DNA of 51,203 bases from Chara braunii (Eukaryota; Streptophyta; Charophyceae; Charales; Characeae). Position 1 is the stretch's first letter, and each line of letters starts with the position of its first letter. Below the pieces are notes generated by a model that was not told the origin of the DNA, ran no database searches, and saw only the letters and a list, made by a program, of their open reading frames with translations. The position numbers and the translations under genes were made by a program. The stretch is taken from contig BFEA01000658.1 of assembly GCA_003427395.1 (NCBI GenBank), forward strand, positions 341,085-392,287, read 5' to 3'. Of the stretch, positions 19,674 to 29,676 are shown piece by piece.

Positions 19674-19834
19674 TTCCCTTGTTGTAGAAAGGGTTGATGA
19701 CTCTTCTACGCCCTTTGCCTGTTTCCCTGCAGACGATAACAGTCCTGCACAACATGCCCAAACTTTTGACAATGCAAGCACACGCGCAGTTTGAATCTTC
19801 TTTCCCATTCCTTTTGACTAATGAGGAGGGCTTC
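19674..19834 (-). pseudogene. element A: gag nucleocapsid with CCHC knuckle
   Basis: In one minus-strand frame VCLHCQKFGHVVQDCYRLQ (about 19735-19785) is a full CX2CX4HX4C knuckle preceded by basic WERRFKLR. Stops on both sides in that frame mean the gag is broken here, and the neighbouring open frames are in other registers. The downstream stretch (19491-19808) is acidic and S/T rich and joins gag to protease. Confidence 0.75.
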
Positions 19835-20594
19835 TTAAGGCTTAGTAGAAGCAGCCTCCGGTTTCGCAGGGATCTTTGCATTCTTGGGGAGGTGTGCTAG
19901 AGTTCCCTTACCCGAACTACGGTTAGGCCCCTTGCTAAAAGCAGTCTTTTTAAAAGCATTACATTTTTCTTCAGTATTCACGTCAGACTCAAGAGATGAT
20001 GTAGAACAGCCCACGTCGGAGTCCGACTCTAGATCGTCATCCAGAGACAAATCATCCGCATAGGACTGATCCTCAGCCCCCCGATGTTCATGCAGGGCAA
20101 GCTGGTCGCTGCTTTCGTACCGCTTGCGTTGCGAGGTTCTACCTGCAGTGGGTTCCTTTACACGCCTGGCGAGTTCCTTGGCTTCTAGGTTGACTAGATC
20201 TGTCAATAGCTCTCGCCAAGTGGTATGGTCTTTGAGTCCTAACTGTGAGACGTATTCCTTAGGGGTCACTCTCATGGCTACATCCATGCAAGACACGTCA
20301 GTCAATCCCAGGTTTGGAGTGGTGAACAGACCAGTCAAGTGCTGCTCCAAAGCCTGCATAGGCCTCAAGCTTCAGTCTTGCCTTGAGCGCAACGTGCTTA
20401 TCTTGATACTGAGTGATGAAGAGGTCCTCAAAATTTCGTGCAGGAGTCACTTTCAGCCACTCGGTCAACCTCTCATAACCTGCTGTAACAGCTTGGAGTT
20501 CTATGAAACTCCGTACGACGGACTTAGTATTAGTGCCCATGATCATGCTTCGATCTTTCTGCGGTGTTCGCTGTACCTCGAAGTATGAGCGCAT
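19835..20594 (-). pseudogene. element A: gag C-terminal half
   Basis: Two overlapping frames (20298-20594 and 19835-20368) read as one gag: TEWLKVTPARNFEDLFITQ and LKARLKLEAYAGFGA, then MQALEQHLTGLFTTPNLGL, VTPKEYVSQLGLKDHTTW and LLTDLVNLEAKELARRVKE. These are helix-rich capsid segments of the retrotransposon gag type. The later part is acidic and S rich (DDLSLDDDLESDSDVG) followed by basic KKTAFSKGPNRSSGK before the zinc knuckle. The frame change near 20300-20370 breaks the protein. Confidence 0.7.
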
Positions 20595-20603
20595 GGAGCT
20601 AGT

Positions 20604-21305
20604 TCAAGAGGTGATATCCCCTTTCCCGTCGTATTTGGACGGCAGAGTGGTCGCCCGCTTGTCCACGACGGGACCGATGTACTGTACGTCAGTAAGAACT
20701 ATGGTGTTTTGGGTTGATGTTCCTGAATTTGGGACTATGACCAGTGCAAAACTGTCGGCGCTGTCGCTTGAGGAGTTGGCACCGGTTCCTGCGCTTGTCA
20801 CAATTCCACTTACTCTCGTCACGAGAAATGTGTTAGGGTGAGAGACTAGGACTGCAGCAGGTCGAGGGTTAGGAGGACGGGGGGCAGACAGTTGGGACTG
20901 TTTGAGGCTGACTATCTCAGCCTGCAGCTCTTGGTTCCGCTGCTCCAGGGCTGTCACACGGAACTCGAGGTCTTCCAAGGTCCGCAGTTAAACAAAGGCT
21001 GCTACGGCAACAACTATCTTCTCTTGGAACCGGTCATCATTCGATTCCGGAACCGCAAGGAGGGCCACCTGTTCTGAAATACTTGTGGCTCTGGCTGCTG
21101 CCTCTGACTCCCTCTCTCTGTGCATTGCGTCCTCGTAAAGTTTATGAAAGAACGATTTCTCGTTCTCGGCCGTTGCGTCCAGCATGGCCTTCCATTGCTC
21201 GGATGTGATGTCTGCCATGCCGGAGGATAGGGTGTCAATAGATCTCTCAGGAGGGGTCCGCACTTTGCTCACTTTTGGACGAACACTCCTCTTACACTTC
21301 CTCAC
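20604..21305 (-). pseudogene. element A: gag N-terminal region
   Basis: MADITSEQWKAMLDATAEN, inside the frame at 20988-21305, is a plausible gag start, followed by a charged helix (MHRERESEAAARATSI). A TAA near 20986 separates it from MEDLEFRVTALEQRNQELQ, then EIVSLKQSQLS, a heptad-like coiled coil at the start of 20604-20978. The S/T and V rich remainder (ANSSSDSADSFALV) leads to the capsid half. A coiled coil before capsid is common in plant gypsy gag. Confidence 0.65.
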
Positions 21306-22705
21306 ACTCTAAAAAAGAACACGTTCTCTCTCCCTTCTCTCTCTTTCCGCTTTCTGCGCGCGTGTCTCAATACCGGACATAGATAGTTTAGATAAAAAAA
21401 CAAACAGTAAATCACACAAAGTAGAAGGTAGAACTCCTAGCCGGAGCGGCAATTCATTTGGACTTAGAGAATGACATTCACGCAGCAGAATAAAGAAAAA
21501 AAAAAAAAAAAATGAAAGAGAGGACTGACTTATTGAACGGGCCCGATCAGACTAGTTGGAGATCCCCTCTTGTCTAACCTGACAAGGTACATGTACCACA
21601 CTAAATCAGCCGAAAAAAACTAACTGCAGCAATGGAGATTTCGAGGGGTGCAGACAGTCGCCGAGCCAAACGCGGGGCAGTATGTGAGAACATGCAGTAA
21701 GACCAGTCAAGATCCCCTTGAAAGGAACGCCCTTGCTAGCCGTATACCCCCCAAGTTCAGCACAACAAAGAGATGCATTGACGGTAACAGATCTGGGCCC
21801 TAAAGGTCCTGTCCCATTGGGCCTGGTCCCACTGAGTCCCAAAGATCCCATGTAGCTCGTGGACCAGGACCAACGAGATAGGTGTACCAAGTCAGTCCCA
21901 AACTGCCTCTACCTTACTAAAGAGGAAAATACATCTTTCAGCAAGAACTCACCCCTACAGCCATTCAGAAATGAAAAGACATTGCACCGTAGAAAGATAT
22001 GTCATTGCGAACGGATACATCATCCTTCCATCCATCAGGTGAGAAAGCAATCCACATGCTCATACACACAACAAAGACCGCAGAGAAGAGGAAGAGATCA
22101 CAGCCCACCCCAACAGGCCATGAAGCACCAAGCAACCTCCCACGGGCATAACTAGGTCACACGATACTTACCTGTGAGGCTCGACATCCAAAGATGGATA
22201 ACGACTCACCCCCCTCTCTCATAGGTCCTCCTGACCCCTAGCTACCACTACACGAAGTGTCCTAGCATGACTAAGAGGGCCTTCCTACACCCCTGTTACA
22301 ACGCCGGATCCCCAGTCGATGTCTGAAGACCAAAGTAGCAACTTGCAGCTCTCTGATGCAGGTATGGCAGCCTTTGATCAAGTCTCCATCTTGAGCGGAA
22401 GCCCAAAAGTCACTCAATGTCTTCTTGAAGTGCCGATTCCAGGTGCGAGTAGCTCTCACTCTCTACTCCCTCTCGTTTACTCCAATCAGCCTCCTTTGTG
22501 TCTCGCCACCCCATCCAATCACTCACGCAACCTGGTCAGGTTTGATGTCGACCCTACATGACCTAACCAGGTGGGGGCAATATCCACATACCTCATTGTC
22601 CGTCTTAACCCTAACTTCCAAGCCCTAATCCGAGATTAGGTTAGCCCTAACCTAATTCAGAATTAGGTTTAGGGTGACTAACACCTCTCGCCAACAAGTA
22701 AGTCC
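21306..22705. other. element A leader
   Basis: 1.4 kb between gag and PBS without a supportable gene; short frames (21606-21890, 21859-22155, 22319-22628) lack motifs. It includes an A-run at 21494-21512. At 22604-22680 lies a cluster of TAACCCTAAC, AGCCCTAATC, TTAGCCCTAACC and AGGTTTAGGG, telomere-like motifs in both orientations close to the PBS, as in the leader of element B. Confidence 0.6.
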
Positions 22706-22717
22706 GCTCCGATACCA
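22706..22717 (-). promoter_or_regulatory. primer binding site of element A (tRNA-iMet-like)
   Basis: On the minus strand TGGTATCGGAGC lies two bases downstream of the 5' LTR. It differs from the initiator tRNA-Met complement TGGTATCAGAGC at a single position (A to G). It fixes the right-hand LTR as the 5' LTR. Confidence 0.85.
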
Positions 22718-22719
22718 AT

Positions 22720-24011
22720 TGTTACGATCCTGGACATTCCCAAAGTGCAAATTCTTAATGAAAGACAATGTCACCCAATTGCGAAAGAAATGAAAGCACT
22801 GCAAAGAGATAGAGACTAGAGGAGAGAGAAAGAAGAAGAAGAAGAAGAAGAAGAAGAAGAAGATGTACACCAGCAAGACCAATGACAATTCCCCCTTCTC
22901 TCTCCACCTTCCTCCTCCTCCTTCACTTCGCCAATCTTATTCTTCTCCCAATAATAATAATAACAATGAGTGGATGAACCAGAATCAATATCCGAAGTTC
23001 CCTCTTNCTGCTGACTCAANAACAACAACAACAACAACAAGTCCACCATAGCTATGGATTCCCTCCTTCTGCCTCCTCTCACATGCATAGGCTATGGCGG
23101 ACTACTGAGGGCCCTGCCCTCCCATCCAAAGGACAACCCAAAGCAGTTATGGCGCTGCACTCCTGTCCAAAGGACAACCCAAAGCAGCTATGTTGCTGCT
23201 GACTGGCCCGCCATACCAAGCTCTGCCTCGAGCTGCCTTGGTGCGGCACTACCCCAACTAGGGCCTTCCAGATGCAGCGCCCAACAAGGTGATGAAGATG
23301 GTGTCCACCATAACCAGGTAGGTGCCTCGCCACTCTCCTCATTCGCCCCCTTCTTCCTCCTCCTCAGGCTGGGTTGCTCGCCATAGCCAGGCTGAGCGCC
23401 AGCTCCCTTCACCTCTAGGCAGCGCTGTATCAGTCCAGCCCTGTGCTCCAGCAGCATGTCGCCAATCCTTGCATACCACAAATGAGGAGGAGCTACTTGC
23501 TCCTCCGAAAGATATAGCGGCCTACCGCTATTGGGCCTCTAAAAATGCCAACTTTTTGTCTTCTTCTGCTCGGCCTCCAGTACCCGACGCTTCTACCACT
23601 ACTTCAGTGGTACCGGCCTACCTGCTACTTGAGAGTTTTTCCCCTCTGCTCTAAGTGTCGCGGGCCTACCCCCGCAACTCGAGTGTTTTCCCCCCTGCAA
23701 CCCTCAAAGTCACGGCCACAGGTGGGATTCAGACGCAAAGCGTCTGCTCTTCGAGCCGCTCGTCAGCTTCCTTCGCTGCCTGGCCAAAAGTACCAGCCCT
23801 GCGGGGCCTTTCAACCAACAAGTACCCTTGCGGGTCTCACACACACTCAGCCGACAAGCACTCAGACAGGCATGCAAACCAGCAGGTACGCACACACACA
23901 CAGACATGGAAATCACAGCAGAATGCGGGAATCTCAGCAAGGCATTCATTCCAGTGGCAAATCCCAGAAATCAGCAATGTTCTCAGTCTGTGTTTTTGGC
24001 GGGTCTTTACA
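22720..24011 (-). repeat. 5' LTR of element A
   Basis: Alignable with 4059-5486. It has about 65 bp (near 23724-23788, AGACGCAAAGCGTCTGCTC region) not in the 3' LTR and lacks the 154-bp segment found there. Two ambiguous bases lie at 23007 and 23020. Many substitutions and the indels suggest A is older than B, in agreement with the nesting. Confidence 0.9.
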
Positions 24012-24378
24012 TTTCTTTCTTTCTTTTTATTTCTTTTTTTTGGGCGCTGCATATCGGGTCGGCCATCGTTTTGTGTGCACGTTTTTTTGTTTCTCTTTTT
24101 TGGGCGCTGCATATCTGGGCGGCCGTCGTTTTGTGTGCCCGCTTTGTGCAGCGGCCGTTGCTCCTTTTTTTTTTTGGCATTGCATATCGGGCCGACAGTC
24201 GTTTTGTGTGCCCGCTTTGTGTAGCGGCCGTCATTCCTTTTTTTTTTTTTTTTTTGGCCACTGTAGTGTGCTGTCGATCCCTTTTTTTTTGTCGCTTTCC
24301 CGCTCTTTTTTTGCTCCGTCGTTTTGTGTGTCCGCTTTGTGTAGCGGCCGTCATTCCCTTTTTTTTGTTTTTTTTTCG
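24012..24378. repeat. T-rich minisatellite of about 70-80 bp units, interrupted by element A
   Basis: Units contain GCATATCGGG, then GGCC-TCGTTTTGTGTGCCCGCTTTGTG, AGCGGCCGT and a T-run. Copies start near 24040, 24100, 24177 and, degraded, 24258 and 24310. The left flank of element A (3990-4058) has the same GGCCGTCGTTTTGTG and T-run, so A is inserted within the array. Long plus-strand frames through it (up to 25114) are low-complexity F, L and S strings and not genes. Confidence 0.75.
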
Positions 24379-24484
24379 CTCCTCACCGTCTTTTCTTTTT
24401 TGTTTTTTCGCCAAACACTCTCGCGTGCCTGTTGCTTTCGCGCTCCGCGCTCCCTCGCGTGCCTGTCGTTTTCCCGCTCCGTGC

Positions 24485-24575
24485 TCCCACTTCTCTCTTT
24501 TGTTTTTGTTTTTTCGCGCTCCCACTTCTCTCTGTTGTTTTTTCGCGCTCCCACTTCTCTCTGTTGTTTTTTCGT
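24485..24575. repeat. 29-bp tandem repeat, three copies
   Basis: GCTCCCACTTCTCTCT, then GTTGTTTTTTCGC, recurs at about 24484, 24518 and 24547. The last two are identical with a 29-bp period; the first has an extra T-rich segment. A related GCGTGCCTGT-GTTTTC-CGCTCC unit precedes them. Confidence 0.8.
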
Positions 24576-24627
24576 CGATCGCCACCATTCAGGGCAAAAA
24601 GCATCGGGGTCGTGCAGGCAACCACAA

Positions 24628-24790
24628 CAGGCAGAGCACCCACACAACGCACGCAGCCACAGTGACACTCACACTCACACGCAACCACCCACACCCACAC
24701 CCGCATACGCACACACTCACATGCACACCGCAGCAGGCAGAGCACCCATGCAACGCACCCAGTCATAGTGACACTCACACTCACACCGCG
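24628..24790. repeat. 106-bp duplication
   Basis: CAGGCAGAGCACCCA followed by CAACGCAC, AGTGACACTCACACTCACAC occurs at 24628 and 24734 with few differences, separated by CA-rich sequence. Confidence 0.75.
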
Positions 24791-24794
24791 TGCC

Positions 24795-24852
24795 AATGGT
24801 TGGCGTCGGGGTTTGAACCCACTCCCATACCCGCGCACGCACATTCTTACAT

Positions 24853-24900
<48 letters not shown>

Positions 24901-25135
24901 CAAGATTATAGAGTTTGTTGCGAATGGTTTATGTGGGGGTTTGAACCCATGCCCACACCCGCACACGCACACACTCACACACACACGCACACGCATACAC
25001 ACACACACGCACACACACGCACATATCAAGATTATGAAGTTCGTTGCTAATGGTTGGCGTCGGGGTTTGAACCCACACACACATTTGAGATACGCAACTG
25101 CCCTAACCACTTAGGTCGACTGGGTTCCAGTGTGT
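24795..25135 (-). repeat. tRNA-like repeats with (CA)n tracts
   Basis: GGGGTTTGAACCCA, a reverse-strand B box, occurs near 24810, 24941 and 25063. Each is followed by CA-rich sequence, including a (CA)22 run at 24854-24897, and CATATCAAGATTAT recurs at 24895 and 25022. On the minus strand the rightmost copy has CCAGTCGACCTAAGTGGTTAGGGC (A box and D-arm) about 40 nt before GGGTTCAAACCCC, so this copy keeps a full tRNA-like promoter. I read the array as tRNA-derived SINE heads multiplied with their CA-rich linkers, not a functional tRNA gene. Confidence 0.6.
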
Positions 25136-25227
25136 TTTGGGGGACTGTTTCTTTATGAAGTGTATCCGACGTCGGGGAACTGGCAGGTCAGGATGTGCTT
25201 GTGTGTCCAAACCCGCACCGGACCGCT

Positions 25228-25548
25228 ATTCCTGAGTATATATTAAAATGAAAACATTTATGCGCACTTCTTAGCGGCCCGATGCGAGTTTGGTGTATGG
25301 TGAAGCAAGATATGGATCCAAGTGCAATGAGAAGCCCACCGCCTATGCTGTTTTTAAAAAAATGAATAATATTCTCGACTATTCGCTAGGAAAAAAAAAA
25401 ATTCATGCGCACTTCTTAGCATCCGCAATTTGGGTTTTGTGTGTGGTGCAGCATGATGTCGATCCAAATCCGAAGTGGGGGGGGAGGGAGTGGCCTCGCT
25501 ACTTGAATTTTTTAAAAAAATACATATATTCCTGAGTATATATTAAAA
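25228..25548. repeat. 21-bp direct repeats 300 bp apart around an internal duplication
   Basis: ATTCCTGAGTATATATTAAAA is found at 25228-25248 and identically at 25528-25548. Between them TGCGCACTTCTTAGC occurs at 25261 and 25406, and the 80 bp after each remain alignable (TTTGGTGTATGGTG vs TTTTGTGTGTGGTG; AGATATGGATCCAA vs ATGATGTCGATCCAA). The outer pair may be a TSD; the inner pair is a tandem duplication with a 145-bp period. Confidence 0.7.
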
Positions 25549-25560
25549 AATACATATATT

Positions 25561-27296
25561 TACGACACTCTTCTCTACTTTATGACACTCTACTCTACTC
25601 TATGATACTCTACTCTACCACACTCTACGACACTTTATGACACTTCACTCCACTATACTCTACTCTACTTTACTACACTCTACTCTGCTCTACGACACTG
25701 TACAACACTCTACTCTACTCTACTCGACGACACTCTTCTCTACTCCACTCTACTCTACTCTACTCTACTCTACTCTACTCTACTCTACTCTACTCTACTC
25801 TACTCTACTCTACTCTACTCTAATCTAATCTACTTTACTCTACTCTACTCTACTCTACTTTACTCTACTCTACTCTACTCTACTCTACTCTACTCTACTC
25901 TACGACTCTTTACTGTACGACACTTTACAACACTCTACTCTACTCTACGACACTCTACGCTACTCTACTTTATGTCACGCTACAACACTCTACGCTACTC
26001 TACTCTACTCTACTTTACTCTCCTCTACTCTACTCTACTCTACTCTACTCTACTCTATTATATGATATTATGCTCTACTCTACAACAATCTAGTATACTA
26101 TGCTCTACGACAATTTATGACACTCCATTCTACTCTACGACACTTTATGACACTCTATTCTACTCAACTTTACGACACCGTACTCTACTCAACGACAATC
26201 TACTCTACTATACTCTACGACACTTTATGACACTCTACTGTACTCTACTTTACTCTACTCTACGACACTCTATGACACTCTACTCTACTTTACTTTACTC
26301 TAAGATACTTCACTTTACTTTACTCTACTCTACTCTACTCTACTCTACTCTACTCTACTCTACGACACTTTACTCTATGACACTCTACGCTACTCTACCC
26401 TACTCTAGGATACTCTACAATACTCTACGACACTCTACTTTACTCTGCAAGACTCTACTGAGTCTACTCTACTCTACTCTACGACACTCTTTTGTACTCT
26501 ATGACACTCTATGACACTCTATGACACATTACGGCACCCTAAAAAACTCTACTTTACTCTACTCTACTCTATGACTCTCTACTCTACTCTACTTTACTCT
26601 ACTTTACCCACTCTACTCTACTCTACTCTACTATACTATACTATACTCTGCTCTACTACACTCTACTCTACTACACTCTACTCTACTCTAAGACGCTCTA
26701 CAACACTCTACTCTACTCTACTTAACGACACTCTACTCTGCTCTACTTTGTGACACTCTACTCTACTTTACTCTACGATACCTTACCATACTCTACGATA
26801 CTCTATGATATTCAACGACACTGTATTCTACTCTACTCTGCTCTACTGTACTCTACTCTACTCTTCTCTACAACACTTTACCCTACTCTACTCTACTCTA
26901 CTCTACTTTACTCTACTCTACTCTACTCTACTCTACTCTACTCTACTCTACTCTACTCTACTCTACTTTACTCTACTCTACTCTACTCAGCTCTACTCTA
27001 CTCTACGCTATTTTATTCTACTCTACGACACTCTACTCTACAACACTCTACTCTACGACACTCTTTTCTACTCTATGACACTCTACGACACTCTACAAAA
27101 CTCTACAAAACTCTACTCGATTCTCCCCAACTCTAGTCTACTTTACTCTACTCTACAATGCTCTACTCTACTCTACTCTACGACACTCTTTTGTACTCTA
27201 TGACACTCTATTTTACTCTACTCTACTCTACTCTATGACGCTCTCTACAACACTACTCTACTCTACTCTACTTTAGTCTACTCTACTCAGCGACAC
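25561..27296. repeat. CTCTA pentanucleotide satellite with CGACA/TGACA variant units
   Basis: About 1.7 kb of head-to-tail 5-mers, mainly CTCTA, with CGACA, TGACA, TTCTA, CTTTA and CAACA variants that mostly keep the 5-bp register. Pure CTCTA runs of more than 60 bp lie near 25740-25820 and 26890-26990; mixed blocks separate them. Because 15 bp equals five codons, all three plus frames give Y-S-T-L-L-like strings, and the open frames here are artefacts. Confidence 0.95.
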
Positions 27297-27297
27297 T

Positions 27298-27659
27298 TTT
27301 TTTTTTTTTTTTTTTTTGACGACATGCTCCAATCTATTCGTGGGGAGCAGCACGTGCTGGGAATCGGGCCCAGCGTCCCATATGAAGACATGTAGAAAAC
27401 AATTATGAACAAATTGAAGTACCGGGTCCATTGCCCGGTTTCGGCTTGAGAGTATCCTCCAAGATCATAAACAAACTGTTGAAAATTGGGATAGATAATG
27501 AGAAAACTATGAATATAGATGATGAAAAAAATACGAATTTTTTTTTACGATCGCCAAACACCTCCTGAAATCCACCCGCAATTCTCCGAACACTCAAGTA
27601 TCTAAGGGAATTCCAGCAGATCATAACAAAGCTCACCTACGACCCTTTAGGACACATTT
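27298..27659 (-). mobile_element. 5'-truncated LINE tail inserted in the satellite
   Basis: Plus-strand T-run at 27297-27317 is a poly(A) tail on the minus strand. Next to it CTCCAATCTATTCGTGGGGAGCA and GGGCCCAGCGTCCCAT match the 3' tails of the two LINEs at 28661-36301. CGACACT stands on both sides (27291-27297 and 27660-27666), and satellite sequence resumes at 27660. The body contains a 77-residue minus frame (27403-27636) without a recognisable domain. A SINE borrowing the LINE tail is possible, but I see no pol III boxes. Confidence 0.7.
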
Positions 27660-27695
27660 CGACACTCTACGACACTCTTCTCTACTCTATGGTAC
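27660..27695. repeat. satellite remnant right of the insertion
   Basis: CGACACTCTACGACACTC, then TTCTCTACTCTATGG, continues the pentanucleotide array after the 362-bp insertion. Confidence 0.85.
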
Positions 27696-28644
27696 TTTCT
27701 TTACCGTTTCGGTGGTTTTGGTTGGGGGCGTAGCCCGCACCGTCTGCACCGTGGACGCTAAGTCATTCGTCAATAAAACCCAAACTTCGTATTCAGTTTT
27801 AGCTTGTTCTTTATTACCCTGTGATTCATTTTTTTCTTTTTTAAATCTGTCTCGGTTTATGCAAGTGGTATGTGTCAGGTTGCCTACAACATTTCTTATT
27901 TTTGCGGGCATGGTCCCCACCGCCCGCACCACGGGCACTTAGCTAGTATGCTATTGCGCGGAACTTTGTGAGATCCCTTAGTTTTTTTTTGGATTGCATC
28001 TCTGCTCTTTGGGCGAGGTCCCACTAGCAACGGGATAGGATAGAAACGAGTTTGTGGGGCAGTCGAGTGACCCAAATCCTGTCGTGCAGTACTCGTGATC
28101 CCAGGGTCAGTGTTTTAGATGTATTACCCGAAAAAGTAAGGAGATCGTCGTTCCCCTCCTCCTCTCCTTAACACTGGGCATGTCCGTGCAAACTCAGCTT
28201 CCCGCCAGAATCTTTTCAATCGGTTGGGGGTGTGGCCAACCCCAAACGAGGTTGGGGTCGCCCTTAGCCCACTGGATAAAAGATTTTCAACATTTTAGTT
28301 GCTGTTGTGCAACTATCTCATTGGGTGGAGCCCTCCTTCAATCACGGAGTATATAGAGGGTGTCAGGATCACTGCTAACAGAAGTCCAGTTTATTCCAGA
28401 AAATGTGGCGGTTACTTTGTTCTCTGTTTTTGCAACCACCACCATCAGATCATTTGTGATCTGATGGATGGAAAACACTCTGCTGTGATTTCCGGTGGTA
28501 GGTCTCAGTTTCTTTTTTTTTTTTTGGGTTTTTTTCCTGTTTTTTCCGCCCAGAAATTCGTAATGAACTTGTCTGGCCGCTGCCACTCAGTGTCACACTG
28601 GATCGGCCACACTCCTATCCGACTGCTAATGGGACCTCGCCCCT
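27696..28644. other. gene-free interval
   Basis: No frame with recognisable motifs. GCCCGCACCGTCTGCACC at about 27733 and GCCCGCACCACGGGCAC near 27921 are loosely related short segments. GGTTGGGG-TGTGGCC-AACCCC near 28223-28243 can fold. T-runs at about 28509-28540 may mark another decayed poly(A) tail. Confidence 0.45.
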
Positions 28645-28660
28645 TGTTTTCGTTGATTCT
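28645..28660. repeat. LINE B target-site duplication, left copy
   Basis: TGTTTTCGTTGATTCT here is identical to 36302-36317. It stands immediately before the T-rich (reverse poly(A)) tract, while the right copy stands immediately after the truncated 5' end. Confidence 0.85.
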
Positions 28661-28697
28661 TTTTTTGTTTTTTTTAATTTTTTTTTGTTTTTTTTTT
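28661..28697 (-). other. poly(A) tail of LINE B
   Basis: T-rich plus-strand tract with two G and one AA interruption. On the minus strand it follows GCATAAGGGCCTT, next to a small hairpin GGTGGT-tctctt-ACCACC (28723-28742). Confidence 0.75.
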
Positions 28698-28813
28698 AAG
28701 GCCCTTATGCAAGGCCTCTATCCTGGTGGTGGTAAGAGAACCACCGGGATTGAGGCTTTGTCTGGCGGGCCGCTCCATCTATTGGTGGGGAGCAACACCT
28801 GCTGGAAACTGGG

Positions 28814-28849
<36 letters not shown>

Positions 28850-29676
28850 ACCCCTTTCAGTGTTAGTGCTGCTGATAAGAGCAGACAACACTACCACCGG
28901 AGGAGAGGCTCCATCTATTAGTGAGGAGCATCACCTGCTGGAAATCGGGTCCAGCGTCCCATTACACATGAAAAGAATGATTTGGAATATCCCGACTGTG
29001 TGCGAATGGTCGTGGTTCCTGCGAGCATTGATTGCCCTGCAAAATCAGGGGGATTGAATGAGCAGGCTTATGTGCAAAACCAGAAGCATCTATGAGTTGT
29101 CTGTCAGCATTGATTGCCCTGCTGAGCAGGGGATTAACTGAGCAGACCCGTATGGGTTTGGAAAACTGATGTTGCCTTTGTATCTCTTCACCCTCAGAAG
29201 GGAGGGCGCCATATTGGACATTTAAGGACTGATACTGTCACCAGCTGCCTGCCCCAACACCCGCCTGCTTACTGCCAATGCCGGCTGTTCTCGTGGATAT
29301 ACTTGCTCCCCCTCCTGCCTGCTGACTGCAAGACCACAATAATTGTGTTATGGCGGTGCATCTTTTTTACAATTTGAATGTTCTGTTTTCTTCCCCCGAG
29401 TACAACGTAGGGTTATTATAGTTGAATTTAGTCTGAGTGACAACCCAGATACAGCTATAATGATCGTACGTTGTATTCAGGGGAAGAAGGTAGAGGGAGA
29501 TTCATTCTCATTTAGCAAATTGTGTCGTTTGCCGGATTCTTGTGCCTTGCTGCTTCCTTCTGCTAGGAATCCCCACCTCCGTACCACTGCTCCCCCACCA
29601 TAGCTAGAGTTGGTGGTGGGAAGGGGTCGGGGAAGTCCGAAGCAGGGCGCCAAGGGATGTCCTGTTGAATATCTGT

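Larger units (their letters stand above)
4059..24011 (-). mobile_element. LTR retrotransposon A, Ty3/gypsy with chromodomain-like end, split by element B
   Basis: Two long direct repeats (4059-5486 and 22720-24011) share most of their sequence, begin TGTTACGATCCTGG and end TTACA on the plus strand. On the minus strand the order is 5' LTR, PBS, gag, protease, RT, RNase H, integrase, chromodomain-like tail, PPT, 3' LTR: the classic Ty3/gypsy order. Element B occupies 7459-17733 inside the RNase H frame, so A itself is about 9.7 kb. Several stops and frame breaks mean it cannot encode its proteins. No clean flanking TSD is visible because both flanks are T-rich low-complexity DNA. Confidence 0.9.

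Noticed and set aside
23545-25114. Two plus-strand frames of 407 and 428 residues
   Set aside because: They start in the LTR of element A and run through T-rich and CA-rich repeats. Their composition is F/L/S and then H/T, with no domain, and they cross element boundaries.
25637-27203. Several 60-180 residue plus-strand frames in the CTCTA array
   Set aside because: They are translations of a 5-bp repeat, giving the same Y-S-T-L-L string in every frame.
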